This document shows positions 16,163 through 24,082 of a DNA stretch of 56,865 nt, in pieces. Source of the DNA: Pontibacter qinzhouensis (lineage in GTDB: Bacteria; Bacteroidota; Bacteroidia; Cytophagales; Hymenobacteraceae); NCBI RefSeq assembly GCF_008017455.1, contig NZ_VRTY01000033.1:1-56865 (forward strand). The letters run 5' to 3'. The notes beneath the pieces are model-generated. The model did no database searches and was not told the DNA's origin. It was given only the letters and a program-made list of their open reading frames with translations. The translations under genes were made by a program, and so were the position numbers. Numbering within the stretch: position 1 is the stretch's first letter; each line of letters starts with the position of its first letter.

Positions 16163-16172
16163 TTAGTTGTTG
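16163..16172 (+). repeat. Left arm of the 10-bp inverted repeat flanking the four-helix-bundle gene
   Basis: TTAGTTGTTG; its reverse complement CAACAACTAA occurs at 16602-16611. Both lie within longer TTGTTG-rich tracts that flank the frameshifted gene in opposite orientation. Confidence 0.45.
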
Positions 16173-16210
16173 GAGGTTAATTGTTGTTTGTTGATTTGAT
16201 TCTGCACTAC

Positions 16211-16589
16211 ATGCAGGAACGAAAACATGTACAGTTAAACGATATTGAGGTTTACAAGACCGCATTCAACCTAATTAATTTTTTATGGCTAAGGGTAGAG
16301 CAATGGGAGAATTTTGCTCGTAATACAGTAGGCCACCAGTTTGTAAGAGCTCTCGACAGTATCAGCTAATATAGCCAAGGGTTTTGGGCGGCACGGTAAG
16401 AAGGAGAAAGTACAGTTTTTCAGATATGCAAGAGGATCTGTATACGAGTGCTTAGATTGGAATGAGAAGTGCAGAGTGCGAAAACTCCTGACGCAGGAAG
16501 ATTATACCTATGTTTTTTCTGTACTTCAAAACTCGCCTAAAATGCTAAACAGCCTGATAAAGGTAACAAACATGAATCTGCAACAGTAG
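16211..16589 (+). pseudogene. Frameshifted four-helix-bundle protein (S23/23S rRNA IVP family)
   Basis: Two adjoining frames together make one typical member of the S23/IVP four-helix-bundle family. Frame one, from ATG 16211, reads MQERKHVQLNDIEVYKTAF and runs to QFVRALDSIS, then hits TAA at 16367-16369. The second frame, from 16365 to TAG 16587-16589, continues with ANIAKGFGRHGKKEKVQFF, then RYARGSVYECLDWNEK and ends SLIKVTNMNLQQ. The join falls exactly inside the conserved DSIS-ANIAEGFGR motif, so a 1-nt gain or 2-nt loss has broken an otherwise complete ~126-residue protein. Family members are encoded in 23S rRNA intervening sequences and as free-standing genes; an Avd homologue serves diversity-generating retroelements. 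No reverse transcriptase is in view. Could also be a sequencing error, which would restore an intact gene. Confidence 0.85.
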
Positions 16590-16601
16590 CTTCTAAACAA
16601 T

Positions 16602-16611
16602 CAACAACTAA
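16602..16611 (-). repeat. Right arm of the 10-bp inverted repeat flanking the four-helix-bundle gene
   Basis: CAACAACTAA, the inverse of 16163-16172, 12 bp after the gene's stop. Confidence 0.45.
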
Positions 16612-16630
16612 CAAACCAGCAACCAGAACA

Positions 16631-18151
16631 GTGGAAATAATAAACTCGATAGTAACGTGGGTGATGAAAAAGAGGATTCATCAGATCGACTTGTTTCGGA
16701 AGTACCCACACGATGTGCAGGAGGAGTTGTTCCATAACCTGATAAGCACTGCCAAAGACACGGAGTGGGGCAAAAAATATGGCTACAAAGACATTAAGAC
16801 AGTAAAGGAATACCAGGAGCGGGTGCCGGTGTCGGCTTACGAAGATCTGTTTCCGTACATTGAACGCAGTATGAAGGGGGAGCAAAACATCCTCTGGCCC
16901 TCAGAAATTGAGTGGTTCGCCAAATCGTCTGGTACTACCAACGCGCGGAGCAAATTTATACCCGTTAGCCCCGAGGCGCTGGAGGAGTGCCACTACAAAG
17001 GCGGCAAAGACATGCTCTCGATCTACGTGAACCTGTACCCCGATACAAAACTGTTTTCGGGCAAAGGCCTGTCGATAGGAGGTACTCACCACCCGAACGA
17101 ACTCAACTCCAAAACTTCCTGTGGCGACGTGTCGGCCGTGATTATGCAGAACCTGCCCATTTGGGCCGAAGCCATGCGCACGCCACCGCTAAAGGTTGCC
17201 TTAATGGATAACTGGGAAGAGAAAATTGCCAAGATGGTGGAGCTTACGGTACAGGAGAATGTAACCAGCATGTCGGGGGTGCCCACCTGGACCTACGTGC
17301 TCCTGAAGCGCATACTCGAAACAACCGGTAAGCAAAATATTCTGGAAGTATGGCCCAACCTGGAGTTGTTTACGCACGGAGCAGTAGCCTTCGGACCTTA
17401 CAGGCAGCTTTTTAAAGAGATTATTCCCACCGATAAAATGAATTACCTGGAGGTGTACAATGCCTCTGAAGGCTTTTTCGGAATTCAGGACCAGGTTGGT
17501 ACCGAAGACGAAATGCTGCTCATGCTCGACTACGGCGTTTATTACGAGTTTATACCCATGGATCAGTTTGAGGAGGAACACCCAACTGTGCTGACGCTGG
17601 ACCAGGTGGAGCCGGGTAAAAATTATGCCCTCGTTATCTCGACTAATGCAGGGCTGTGGCGTTACAAAATTGGTGATACAGTCCGGTTTACGAGCATAGA
17701 CCCGTACCGCATTAAAATATCGGGCCGCACCAAGCACTTTATCAATGCCTTCGGCGAAGAAGTGATTGTAGAGAATGCAGAGGTCGCCGTTACCAAAGCC
17801 TGCGATGCCACAGGTGCTATTATTACGAACTTTACGGCTGCTCCTGTTTACATGGAGAGCGGCAAGCGTGGCGGGCATGAGTGGATAATTGAGTTTGAGA
17901 AACAACCCAACGATCTGCAAAAGTTTACGCAGGTACTCGACGATTCCCTCCGCGAAATTAATTCTGACTACGATGCCAAACGCCACAAAGACATTGCCCT
18001 GGTAGCGCCCATTATTCATGCTGCACCACAAGGTACTTTTACAAACTGGCTGAGCAAAAAAGGCAAGTTAGGCGGGCAAAATAAAGTGCCAAGGCTCTCG
18101 AACACCCGCGAGTACCTGGAGGAGATTCTGGAGGTGAATGGCCTGGGGTAA
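16631..18151 (+). CDS. GH3 auxin-responsive-promoter family protein (adenylate-forming)
   Basis: 506 residues starting at GTG 16631. The GTG is preferred over the ATG at 16664 because the sequence between (INSIVTWVMKKRIHQIDLF) is the conserved start of the bacterial family. GH3 proteins are ANL-superfamily enzymes that activate a carboxylate with ATP and, in plants, conjugate it to amino acids; bacterial substrates are unknown. Visible motifs: SSGTTNARSKFIPVS at about residues 99-113 (phosphate loop), YNASEGFFGIQ near residue 280 (adenine-binding Y-x-A/S-E-G), YKIGDTVRFT near 350 and KISGRTKHFINAFGEEV near 368 (hinge region). It is separated from lptB by the frameshifted IVP gene. Confidence 0.88.
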   Translation: MEIINSIVTWVMKKRIHQIDLFRKYPHDVQEELFHNLISTAKDTEWGKKYGYKDIKTVKEYQERVPVSAYEDLFPYIERSMKGEQNILWPSEIEWFAKSSGTTNARSKFIPVSPEALEECHYKGGKDMLSIYVNLYPDTKLFSGKGLSIGGTHHPNELNSKTSCGDVSAVIMQNLPIWAEAMRTPPLKVALMDNWEEKIAKMVELTVQENVTSMSGVPTWTYVLLKRILETTGKQNILEVWPNLELFTHGAVAFGPYRQLFKEIIPTDKMNYLEVYNASEGFFGIQDQVGTEDEMLLMLDYGVYYEFIPMDQFEEEHPTVLTLDQVEPGKNYALVISTNAGLWRYKIGDTVRFTSIDPYRIKISGRTKHFINAFGEEVIVENAEVAVTKACDATGAIITNFTAAPVYMESGKRGGHEWIIEFEKQPNDLQKFTQVLDDSLREINSDYDAKRHKDIALVAPIIHAAPQGTFTNWLSKKGKLGGQNKVPRLSNTREYLEEILEVNGLG

Positions 18152-18177
18152 TGTGCTAATGATTTAATGTGCTGATG
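18150..18177 (+). repeat. Short direct repeat after the GH3 stop
   Basis: AATGTGCTAATG (18150-18161) and AATGTGCTGATG (18166-18177), 16 bp apart start to start. The first copy overlaps the GH3 stop codon. Confidence 0.5.
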
Positions 18178-18203
18178 GGCTAAATTATTAGGAAATGTCC
18201 TGT

Positions 18204-18260
18204 GCCTTGAGTCCTTTCAGGCAGCAGAGCCTTTTGAAGGCCATTTTCATTAGAATAATT
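18204..18260 (+). repeat. 56-bp dispersed element, copy 5 (57 bp)
   Basis: Begins GCCTTGAG, core GCCTTTTGAAGGCC, ends ATTTTCATTAGAATAATT. Its interior (CCTTTCAGGCA) resembles that of copy 2 (CTTTTTAGGCA), suggesting a shared ancestor for these two. Confidence 0.88.
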
Positions 18261-18446
18261 TAGGGCTTTGATCATTAGCTAGGTCATAGATATTTTAAAC
18301 ACCTCCACTATGGTGCGAGCTTCCACTTGTGTTTATCATTTCACGGCCCCTTTAGTATAAAAGCGGCCAGAGGCCGCAAACTAACTATGGCAATTGAAGC
18401 TGCTTGCGTCATGAAAAATAGTTAATGTTGCACCTGCTCCTAGATA

Positions 18447-18512
18447 TTTGCCATTTGTCGAAATGGCAAACAGGACTGCCCGACAGTTTATATCTGGCGG
18501 GCAGTCCTGTTT
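18447..18512. terminator. Two abutting strong hairpins, possible bidirectional terminator
   Basis: TTTGCCATTT (18447-18456) pairs with AAATGGCAAA (18461-18470), loop 4 nt. AAACAGGACTGCCCG (18468-18482) pairs with CGGGCAGTCCTGTTT (18498-18512), 15 bp perfect, with a further CAG/CTG inside. The hairpins share AAA at 18468-18470, so the two full stems cannot both form completely. The place between convergent genes fits termination, but no long T-run follows. Confidence 0.6.
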
Positions 18513-18559
18513 AAGCTATACCTCAAGTAAATTGGTGTAGCATTGGGTTAAACTAAGGG

Positions 18560-18760
18560 CTACACTAATTTATAAATCACTATAAATGCAATAGAGCCCA
18601 TAATTAACAGAAGAAGCACATTGAGCACGATAGGTATCTTCTTGTCTTTCAGTTCTTCATAATTAAAACCTTGCGCTGTAAGCACCATAAATAGGAATAA
18701 GTTGATAATGGTCAACGCTCTATTAAGGGCATTCCAGTTATTCCTGATATCTAACGTCAT
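18560..18760 (-). CDS. Small membrane protein, unknown function
   Basis: 66 residues. Two hydrophobic segments: ALTIINLFLFMVLTAQGF at about residues 14-31 and PIVLNVLLLLIMGSIAFIVIY at about 43-63, joined by a charged loop NYEELKDKKI, with the N-terminus MTLDIRNNWNALNR polar. That gives a two-span hairpin topology. The start ATG at 18760 is followed directly by a plausible reading and no alternative start exists in frame. It stands alone: 125 bp downstream of the AIM24-like gene's end, same strand. I do not recognise a family; it may be a lineage-specific protein. Confidence 0.55.
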   Translation of the reverse strand: MTLDIRNNWNALNRALTIINLFLFMVLTAQGFNYEELKDKKIPIVLNVLLLLIMGSIAFIVIYKLV

Positions 18761-18885
18761 AGCTTAAAATAATTGGGTATATACAATTAAAAAAACTTAA
18801 GCATAATTACGGAGTAGTTTACAGAATTTATAAATCTAAAGCCTTGGCTGAGGGCTCATAACTATTGCCCGATTAACTTTATCGC

Positions 18886-19653
18886 CTACTCCAGAAAGTT
18901 GCTCATAAAACCACCCTCTTTCTTGGCATTTTCGCCACGAGGCATCAGAGCTTCGATCAATTTTTTAACTGGCATAGACTGCAGCCACACACGGCCGGTG
19001 CCGCGTAAAGTGGCCAGGAATATACCTTCGCCACCAAAGATCATCGACTTTAACCCACCAGCACGCTGCACACTGAAATCGATACCCGGCTCAAAAGCTA
19101 CGACACAACCAGTATCTACGCGTAGGGTTTGGTTGTTGAGCTGCTTCTCTACAATAGTGCCCCCGGCATGTATAAAGGCAAGCCCATCGCCGCTGAGTTT
19201 CTGCAGGATAAAGCCTTCGCCGCCAAACAAGCCAGCTCCTAATTTCTGATTAAAGTGCATGGCTACTTTGGTGCCCAGTGCTGCTGCCAGAAAAGCATCT
19301 TTCTGCACAATAAGCTGGTTGCCAAGCACCTGGCCTAAATCGATTGGCAGAATAGTACCTGGGTATGGTGCCGAAAAAGCTACCCGGCTCTTGCCATAGC
19401 CCCGGTGGGTAAAGTGCGTCATAAACAACGACTCGCCGGTAAGCAACCTGCTGCCCATTGAGGCTAATTTGCCCAATATGCTTTGAGTTGGGTTAGAGCC
19501 ATCGCCCATTTTCGTCTGGAAATCAATGCCTTCTTCCATGTACACCATGGCACCGGCTTCGGCAATTACAGTTTCGTTGGGGTCCAGTTCAATTTCCAGC
19601 ACCTGTATGTCGTTGCCAAAAATCTTGTAGTCGATTTCGTGTGAGTTTCTCAT
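18886..19653 (-). CDS. AIM24/TIGR00266 family protein
   Basis: 255 residues. The family signature is clear: [23 protein letters not shown] near the start, [22 protein letters not shown] at about residues 71-92, [22 protein letters not shown] at about 143-164 and [26 protein letters not shown] near the end. Members form a trimeric beta-prism; the yeast homologue Aim24 is mitochondrial, while the bacterial role is unknown. The glycine-rich repeats GGEGF and GGEGI mark successive sheets. Its stop-side neighbour is the small membrane gene; the acidic protein gene at 19692-20051 lies 38 bp upstream on the same strand, so the two may be co-transcribed. Confidence 0.88.
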   Translation of the reverse strand: MRNSHEIDYKIFGNDIQVLEIELDPNETVIAEAGAMVYMEEGIDFQTKMGDGSNPTQSILGKLASMGSRLLTGESLFMTHFTHRGYGKSRVAFSAPYPGTILPIDLGQVLGNQLIVQKDAFLAAALGTKVAMHFNQKLGAGLFGGEGFILQKLSGDGLAFIHAGGTIVEKQLNNQTLRVDTGCVVAFEPGIDFSVQRAGGLKSMIFGGEGIFLATLRGTGRVWLQSMPVKKLIEALMPRGENAKKEGGFMSNFLE

Positions 19654-19691
19654 AGTCTGATGTAAGAGTTCAGATGCAATATAAGATTTTG

Positions 19692-20051
19692 TTAATCTTC
19701 TTCATCATCTTCCTCCTCCTCACCAAGCTTGCCCTTTTTTTTACCACGAACAGGCACATCGTCTTCATCGTCGGTTACAGCGTTGGTGTTGCGCACAAAA
19801 TCCTCGTCTGTTTCTTCTACCTCTACTGTCTCCTCCACATGAAACTCATCCTCTTCCTGGCGTAGTGCCTTTTCAGCGGCATCGCGTTTCAGGAGCTTTT
19901 TGTCTTCCACGTTCTTGTTCAGAAACTCGTTTATCTGGTCGATGTTGTAATTAGAGATAATTTCGCCCTGCTGGTTTACCTTTATTTCAAAGCCTTCGAG
20001 GTCTTTATGTACTCTCGATTTCTTTTTGCTTTCTTTCTTGTTCTTTGCCAT
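19692..20051 (-). CDS. Small charged protein, conserved-hypothetical style
   Basis: 119 residues in two parts. The N-terminal half starts [20 protein letters not shown], strongly basic, then [19 protein letters not shown] and [18 protein letters not shown], which looks like a small folded motif. The C-terminal half is very acidic ([14 protein letters not shown], later EEEEDDEED) and probably disordered. I recognise no named family; the first half resembles short hypothetical proteins in other Bacteroidota. Lying 38 bp upstream of the AIM24-like gene on the same strand suggests joint expression. A 7-bp inverted repeat AAGTATC/GATACTT lies 24-46 bp upstream of its start, over a possible -7 box. 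Confidence 0.7.
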   Translation of the reverse strand: MAKNKKESKKKSRVHKDLEGFEIKVNQQGEIISNYNIDQINEFLNKNVEDKKLLKRDAAEKALRQEEDEFHVEETVEVEETDEDFVRNTNAVTDDEDDVPVRGKKKGKLGEEEEDDEED

Positions 20052-20369
20052 AGTTTTAGTTTTAAGAGAAACAGAAGTATCTGGCCAAAAGATACTTGAA
20101 CTAGGATAGCAGGTATGACTGATACCCTGATACTTGTATTTGATTTCTTACGAATATCTAACGATCATAACTTAAACACTTGTATAAGGCGAAATCAGGA
20201 AATGGTTGCAAATAGCGGCTGGAGCTGGCACATGATGCAATCAGAATTAAAGTTGCAAAATTAGAAACTAGCTTAAGCAAGCTTAATTGGCAGCATCCAA
20301 CGCTCGAGAAATAAAAAAGAGGCTAACCCACCGAAATGGATCAGCCTCTTTTGGTAGAGGTAGGGCTAC
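20052..20369. other. Intergenic region upstream of 20051 and downstream of gltX
   Basis: Contains an inverted repeat AAGTATC (20075-20081) / GATACTT (20091-20097), inside which the minus strand reads TATCTTTTGG, close to a -7 box; then sequence with another TGATACTTGT at 20128-20137 (also present at 4865-4874); and the gltX terminator at 20315-20352. Confidence 0.55.
20315..20352 (-). terminator. Terminator of gltX
   Basis: AAAAGAGGCT (20315-20324) pairs with AGCCTCTTTT (20343-20352), loop of 18 nt. Read on the minus strand the stem ends in a T-run (CTCTTTTTTAT). It starts 17 bp after the gltX stop. Confidence 0.88.
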
Positions 20370-21911
20370 TTAAGCTGTAGCGTAATGGCCAAGTTTAGCA
20401 ATAGCTGTTTCGATGCGGCTAATTGTTTCTTCTTTGCCGATTACTTCTATTATCTGCATGAGGTCAGGGCCTGCTTCTGCACCGGTAGCTGCCAGGCGAA
20501 GTGCCTGCATAACCTGCCCTATTTTCATGCCGCGGCGCTCCAGGATCTGCAGCAGCAGTTCTTTTACCGCATCAGCATTAAAATCTGCTAAGGCCGGGAT
20601 TTCATTTTTAAAATCCTGGAAGACCTCCACTGCCTGTACGTTCCATTTCTTGGAAGCTACTTTTTCGGAATACTCGGTAGGAGCTACAAAAAAGTAAGCA
20701 GCCTCCTGCCAGAAATCCTGCGGAAAGCTGACACGCTCTTTCATGAGGCCGGCAATCTTCTCGGCCTTCTCAGGCGTGCAGGTAATCTGGTGCTCTTCCA
20801 GTGCAGCCAGCAGGTAAGTGGCTAGTTCTGCATCGGGTTTAGCGCGCAGGTACTGCTCGTTAAACCAACGGGCCTTCTGTATATCGAAGCGGGTGCCGGA
20901 CTTGCCAATGCGCTCCACCGAGAACTCCTGGGCCAGCTCCTGCAGCGAGAAAATTTCCTGCTGTGTGCCTGGGTTCCAACCCAAAAATGCCAGGAAGTTC
21001 ACAAACGCCTCTGGCAGGTAACCAGCCTCCCGGTAACCACTAGACAGTTCGCCAGAGAAAGGATCGGTCCACCGGAGTGGGAACACCGGGAAACCTAATT
21101 TGTCGCCATCGCGCTTGCTTAGTTTGCCATTGCCATCTGGCTTCAGGAGAAGCGGCAGGTGAGCGAACTCAGGCATGGTATCTTCCCAGCCCAGGTAGCG
21201 GTACAGCAACACGTGTAGCGGTGCCGAGGGTAGCCACTCTTCACCCCTGATCACGTGCGTAATCTCCATCAGGTGGTCGTCTACGATGTTGGCCAGGTGG
21301 TACGTTGGCATACCATCCGATTTCATTAAAACCTTATCGTCTATGGCAGAGGAGTGTACCATTACCCAGCCCCGGATCATATCTTTTAAGCGCACCTCTT
21401 CTTTGCGCGGCACCTTGAGCCTGATTACGTAAGGATCTCCGGACTCCAGGCGGCGCTTCACTTCATCCTCTGGCAGGGTGAGGGAGTTTTTCATGGTAGC
21501 GCGTGTAATGGCATTGTATTGTGGTGTGGCAACTTTGGCGGCTTTCAGGCGCTCGCGCATTTCGTCTAGCTCTTCAGCCGTGTCGAAGGCATAGTAGGCG
21601 TGGCCGCTCTCTACCAGTTGCAGGGCATACTGCATGTACATGGGCTTGCGCTCCGACTGGCGGTAAGGCGCATAAGGGCCGCCTGTTACCGGGCTCTCGT
21701 CCAGGGTTATGCCGCACCAGTTCAGAGCCTCGATAATATAATCTTCAGCGCCAGGTACAAAACGGTTCTGGTCGGTATCCTCGATGCGTAAAATCATTTT
21801 GCCACCCATTTTCTTGGCAAACAGGTAGTTGTATAAGGCCGTGCGAACGCCGCCTATATGGAGAGGCCCTGTCGGGCTCGGGGCAAAGCGTACTCTTACT
21901 TCTCTTTCCAT
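20370..21911 (-). CDS. gltX: Glutamate--tRNA ligase
   Basis: 513 residues, a class I aminoacyl-tRNA synthetase that charges tRNA-Glu. The Rossmann start VRVRFAPSPTGPLHIGGVR carries the HIGH-type motif at about residues 18-21, and KLSKRDGDKLGFPVF at about residue 262 is the KMSKS equivalent. RGEEWLPSAPLHVLLYRYLGW between them is family-typical. The C-terminal third is the all-helical anticodon-binding domain. It has no Cys-rich zinc site in the SWIM-like position, as in many Bacteroidota GltX. A -7 box (TACCTTTG) lies 37-44 bp upstream of the start and a strong terminator follows, so it is probably monocistronic. Confidence 0.96.
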   Translation of the reverse strand: MEREVRVRFAPSPTGPLHIGGVRTALYNYLFAKKMGGKMILRIEDTDQNRFVPGAEDYIIEALNWCGITLDESPVTGGPYAPYRQSERKPMYMQYALQLVESGHAYYAFDTAEELDEMRERLKAAKVATPQYNAITRATMKNSLTLPEDEVKRRLESGDPYVIRLKVPRKEEVRLKDMIRGWVMVHSSAIDDKVLMKSDGMPTYHLANIVDDHLMEITHVIRGEEWLPSAPLHVLLYRYLGWEDTMPEFAHLPLLLKPDGNGKLSKRDGDKLGFPVFPLRWTDPFSGELSSGYREAGYLPEAFVNFLAFLGWNPGTQQEIFSLQELAQEFSVERIGKSGTRFDIQKARWFNEQYLRAKPDAELATYLLAALEEHQITCTPEKAEKIAGLMKERVSFPQDFWQEAAYFFVAPTEYSEKVASKKWNVQAVEVFQDFKNEIPALADFNADAVKELLLQILERRGMKIGQVMQALRLAATGAEAGPDLMQIIEVIGKEETISRIETAIAKLGHYATA

Positions 21912-21947
21912 GTATGGTTACTGAAAAATGCTTGTCTAAATATGCCA

Positions 21948-21955
21948 CAAAGGTA
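21948..21955 (-). promoter_or_regulatory. -7 element of the gltX promoter
   Basis: On the minus strand TACCTTTG, an exact TAnnTTTG match, about 37 bp before the gltX ATG. A -33 TTG at the right spacing is not obvious. Confidence 0.55.
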
Positions 21956-22098
21956 CAAAATAATGTGGCGTTTCGGTAATGGCAGGCACATGCATTGCTT
22001 TTGCTCCCACAGATTTGGCAGTTGTACCACTTGTGGCGGTAATAAAAACATAATCAGTGGTTTCCGTATTTGTATAAAAAGTAAATAGCCCCCTGTTC

Positions 22099-23112
22099 AT
22101 GGTTTTAAAGAGGTTAAAGATTGCATGGTACCTGCTGGAAGAAACGTGGCTGGAGTTTCTGGATAACAACTCTTTCCAGAAAGGGGCTGCTCTGGCTTAT
22201 TATACCGTTTTTGCGCTTCCGCCTATCCTGATCATTATTATAAGTGCGGCAGGTTACTTTTTTGGCGAACGGGCGGTGTCTGGCGAAATTTATTACCAGA
22301 TAAAAGAACTCATCGGCTCTGAGGCAGCTTACGAAGTGCAAAAAATGGTAGAGAACATAAACGACTTTACCGATATTAACTTTGCCACGCTTGTTGGTAC
22401 AGTGGTGCTGTTTGTGGCAGCTACGGGTGTGTTCGTGTCGTTGCAGGATTCGCTGAACGAGATCTGGCATGTGCGGCCCAACTACAAACGCGGCTACCTA
22501 AAGGCGCTGCTCGACAGGGTACTCTCTTTCGGTATGATACTGGCCGTTGCCATTCTGCTGCTGGTATCGTTGCTGGCTAATGCAGTGCTGGTGGCCATCG
22601 GCGATTTTCTGACGGCTCGTTTTTCAGGGTGGGTGTTTTATGTACTGCACATGTCCAACTTTGTGCTGAACCTGGTATTGGTAATGCTACTGTTCGCCTG
22701 TATTTATAAGTACCTGCCCGATGTTAAAATTAAGTGGCGCGATGTGTGGGTAGGTGCTTTTGTAACGGCAGTACTCTTCTCTATTGCCAGAGGTATAGTA
22801 GGGTTTTACCTGGGCAAAGCAGATGTGGGTTCTGCTTACGGAGCAGCCGGTACAGTTATCATTATCCTTTCCTGGGTCTTCTTTATTTCGCAAATGATCT
22901 TTTTCGGAGCGGTGTTTACGTTTGTGTACTCGCGCAAATATGGTCACAATATTTATCCTGCCGACTATGCTGTGCGTTTTGTGCGGCAGGAGCTAGAGGT
23001 GGGGCACTCGGCGGTAAATGCGGAGCCGGGCAAGTTCGCCGGAGAAATTTACGGAGAAGAAGACCTGCCAGACTCGCGGCAGGAGAACACATCGGCAGGG
23101 GAGAATATCTGA
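22099..23112 (+). CDS. YihY/BrkB (UPF0761) family integral membrane protein
   Basis: 337 residues. The N-terminal NNSFQKGAALAYYTVFALPP and the following ILIIIISAAGYFFG are the most conserved parts of the YihY/BrkB family. About six transmembrane helices follow: ~40-58, ~95-115, ~137-165, ~177-200, ~213-232 and ~247-275, the last containing GTVIIILSWVFFISQMIFFGAVFT. SAYGAAGTVIIIL is also diagnostic. Known of the family: formerly annotated as ribonuclease BN by mistake; true function unsettled, possibly a transporter. The polar C-terminal tail (AVRFVRQELEVGHSAVN onward) is acidic. It is divergent from gltX, starting 187 bp away, and is followed by a nested hairpin at 23160-23222. Confidence 0.9.
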   Translation: MVLKRLKIAWYLLEETWLEFLDNNSFQKGAALAYYTVFALPPILIIIISAAGYFFGERAVSGEIYYQIKELIGSEAAYEVQKMVENINDFTDINFATLVGTVVLFVAATGVFVSLQDSLNEIWHVRPNYKRGYLKALLDRVLSFGMILAVAILLLVSLLANAVLVAIGDFLTARFSGWVFYVLHMSNFVLNLVLVMLLFACIYKYLPDVKIKWRDVWVGAFVTAVLFSIARGIVGFYLGKADVGSAYGAAGTVIIILSWVFFISQMIFFGAVFTFVYSRKYGHNIYPADYAVRFVRQELEVGHSAVNAEPGKFAGEIYGEEDLPDSRQENTSAGENI

Positions 23113-23159
23113 TGAAACCAACGCTTAGTTAAATCTAAAGTTAAAAATAACAGATTTTT

Positions 23160-23222
23160 AAGGTGCGAACAGCCCCGGCGTAACAACTATTACGCGGGCT
23201 ATACTCTCTTAATAAGCACCTT
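23160..23222 (+). other. Nested hairpin, possible structured RNA or terminator
   Basis: Outer stem AAGGTGC (23160-23166) with GCACCTT (23216-23222); middle stem AGCCC (23171-23175) with GGGCT (23196-23200); inner stem GCGTAA (23178-23183) with TTACGC (23190-23195) closing a 6-nt loop. The inner and middle stems stack with only a 2-nt bulge on one side. It lies 48 bp after the YihY-type gene. No T-run follows, so simple termination is not assured. Confidence 0.5.
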
Positions 23223-23255
23223 TGCAGGTAAGAGCATCATGTGATCATGGTCTAC

Positions 23256-23311
23256 CTCTTGAATTAGAATGGCCCCAAACCTCTTGGAAGACCATTTTCA
23301 TTTGAATAATT
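23256..23311 (+). repeat. 56-bp dispersed element, copy 6
   Basis: Begins CTCTTGAA, core CCTCTTGGAAGACC, ends ATTTTCATTTGAATAATT. It is 34 bp after the nested hairpin and in the direction of the upstream gene. Confidence 0.82.
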
Positions 23312-24082
23312 AAGGTCAGCCCTGTACCCAGTATTGCTGTACGTACTCATTTCTCCTTTCAGGATAGCTATTTTATTGTAAAGCAGCACACTTCCCGGCG
23401 AGCTCCTCAAACGCTGTTGCTATTATATTTTCTGGCCTGGGCTTCCCCTTATCAGAGAACTTACTTTGCTGCTTATTTTGAGAAGATAGCGAAGCGAAAA
23501 CAATTCTATTTGTAATACGGCAGTTTGCCCCGATACTAAACTAATTACAATTAGTTTTAAGCTATATAGTTTGTTTGAAGATTAAAGAAATAAAACAATT
23601 TGGTAAAAGGCTAAACATAGAATAAGTGTATATAGTACTTTAATTAAAAAACGCTATTTAGTGCAATGAAAATCAGGGTTAGATAATATTTTTTGAATAT
23701 AAAAAATTTACTATTATAATCCATTTACTAGTTAAAAACAAGAGATTACATAATAGTTACGTATGTTCGCCCTTTTTTCGGAAATCATATTTTTGTTATT
23801 GATTATAAGAGCTTTACATTTGTGAAGTGTAAAAAATAAAAAAATGTGCAAACCGGCCGGATGTAGAGTTTTAAAAATAGAAATATAAACTTGATTTTTG
23901 TATTAAAATAATTATATAAAAATTACGTGTTTAACGCAGGCGAGCCAATTAAAATAAAAAAGCTCTGTATTAAATTATTTCTATTAAATATCCGGGTTTT
24001 GGTAAGCAAAAACCTAAAGTTCACAAGAGAATCAGCAATTACATTACTTCGAATATTTTATTTTCAATTTTAGCCAAACAAA

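Larger units (their letters stand above)
18152..18559. other. Convergent non-coding stretch
   Basis: Between the GH3 gene (+) and a small membrane gene (-). It holds the short direct repeat, element copy 5 (18204-18260) and two abutting hairpins at 18447-18512. No coding potential recognised. Confidence 0.7.
23113..24082. other. Long non-coding stretch, AT-rich in its second half
   Basis: It holds a nested hairpin (23160-23222), element copy 6 (23256-23311), and from about 23500 a strongly AT-rich run up to the lyase start. No ORF in it has a recognisable protein. The AT-rich part may contain the lyase promoter, but I cannot point to a clear TAnnTTTG box. Confidence 0.7.
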
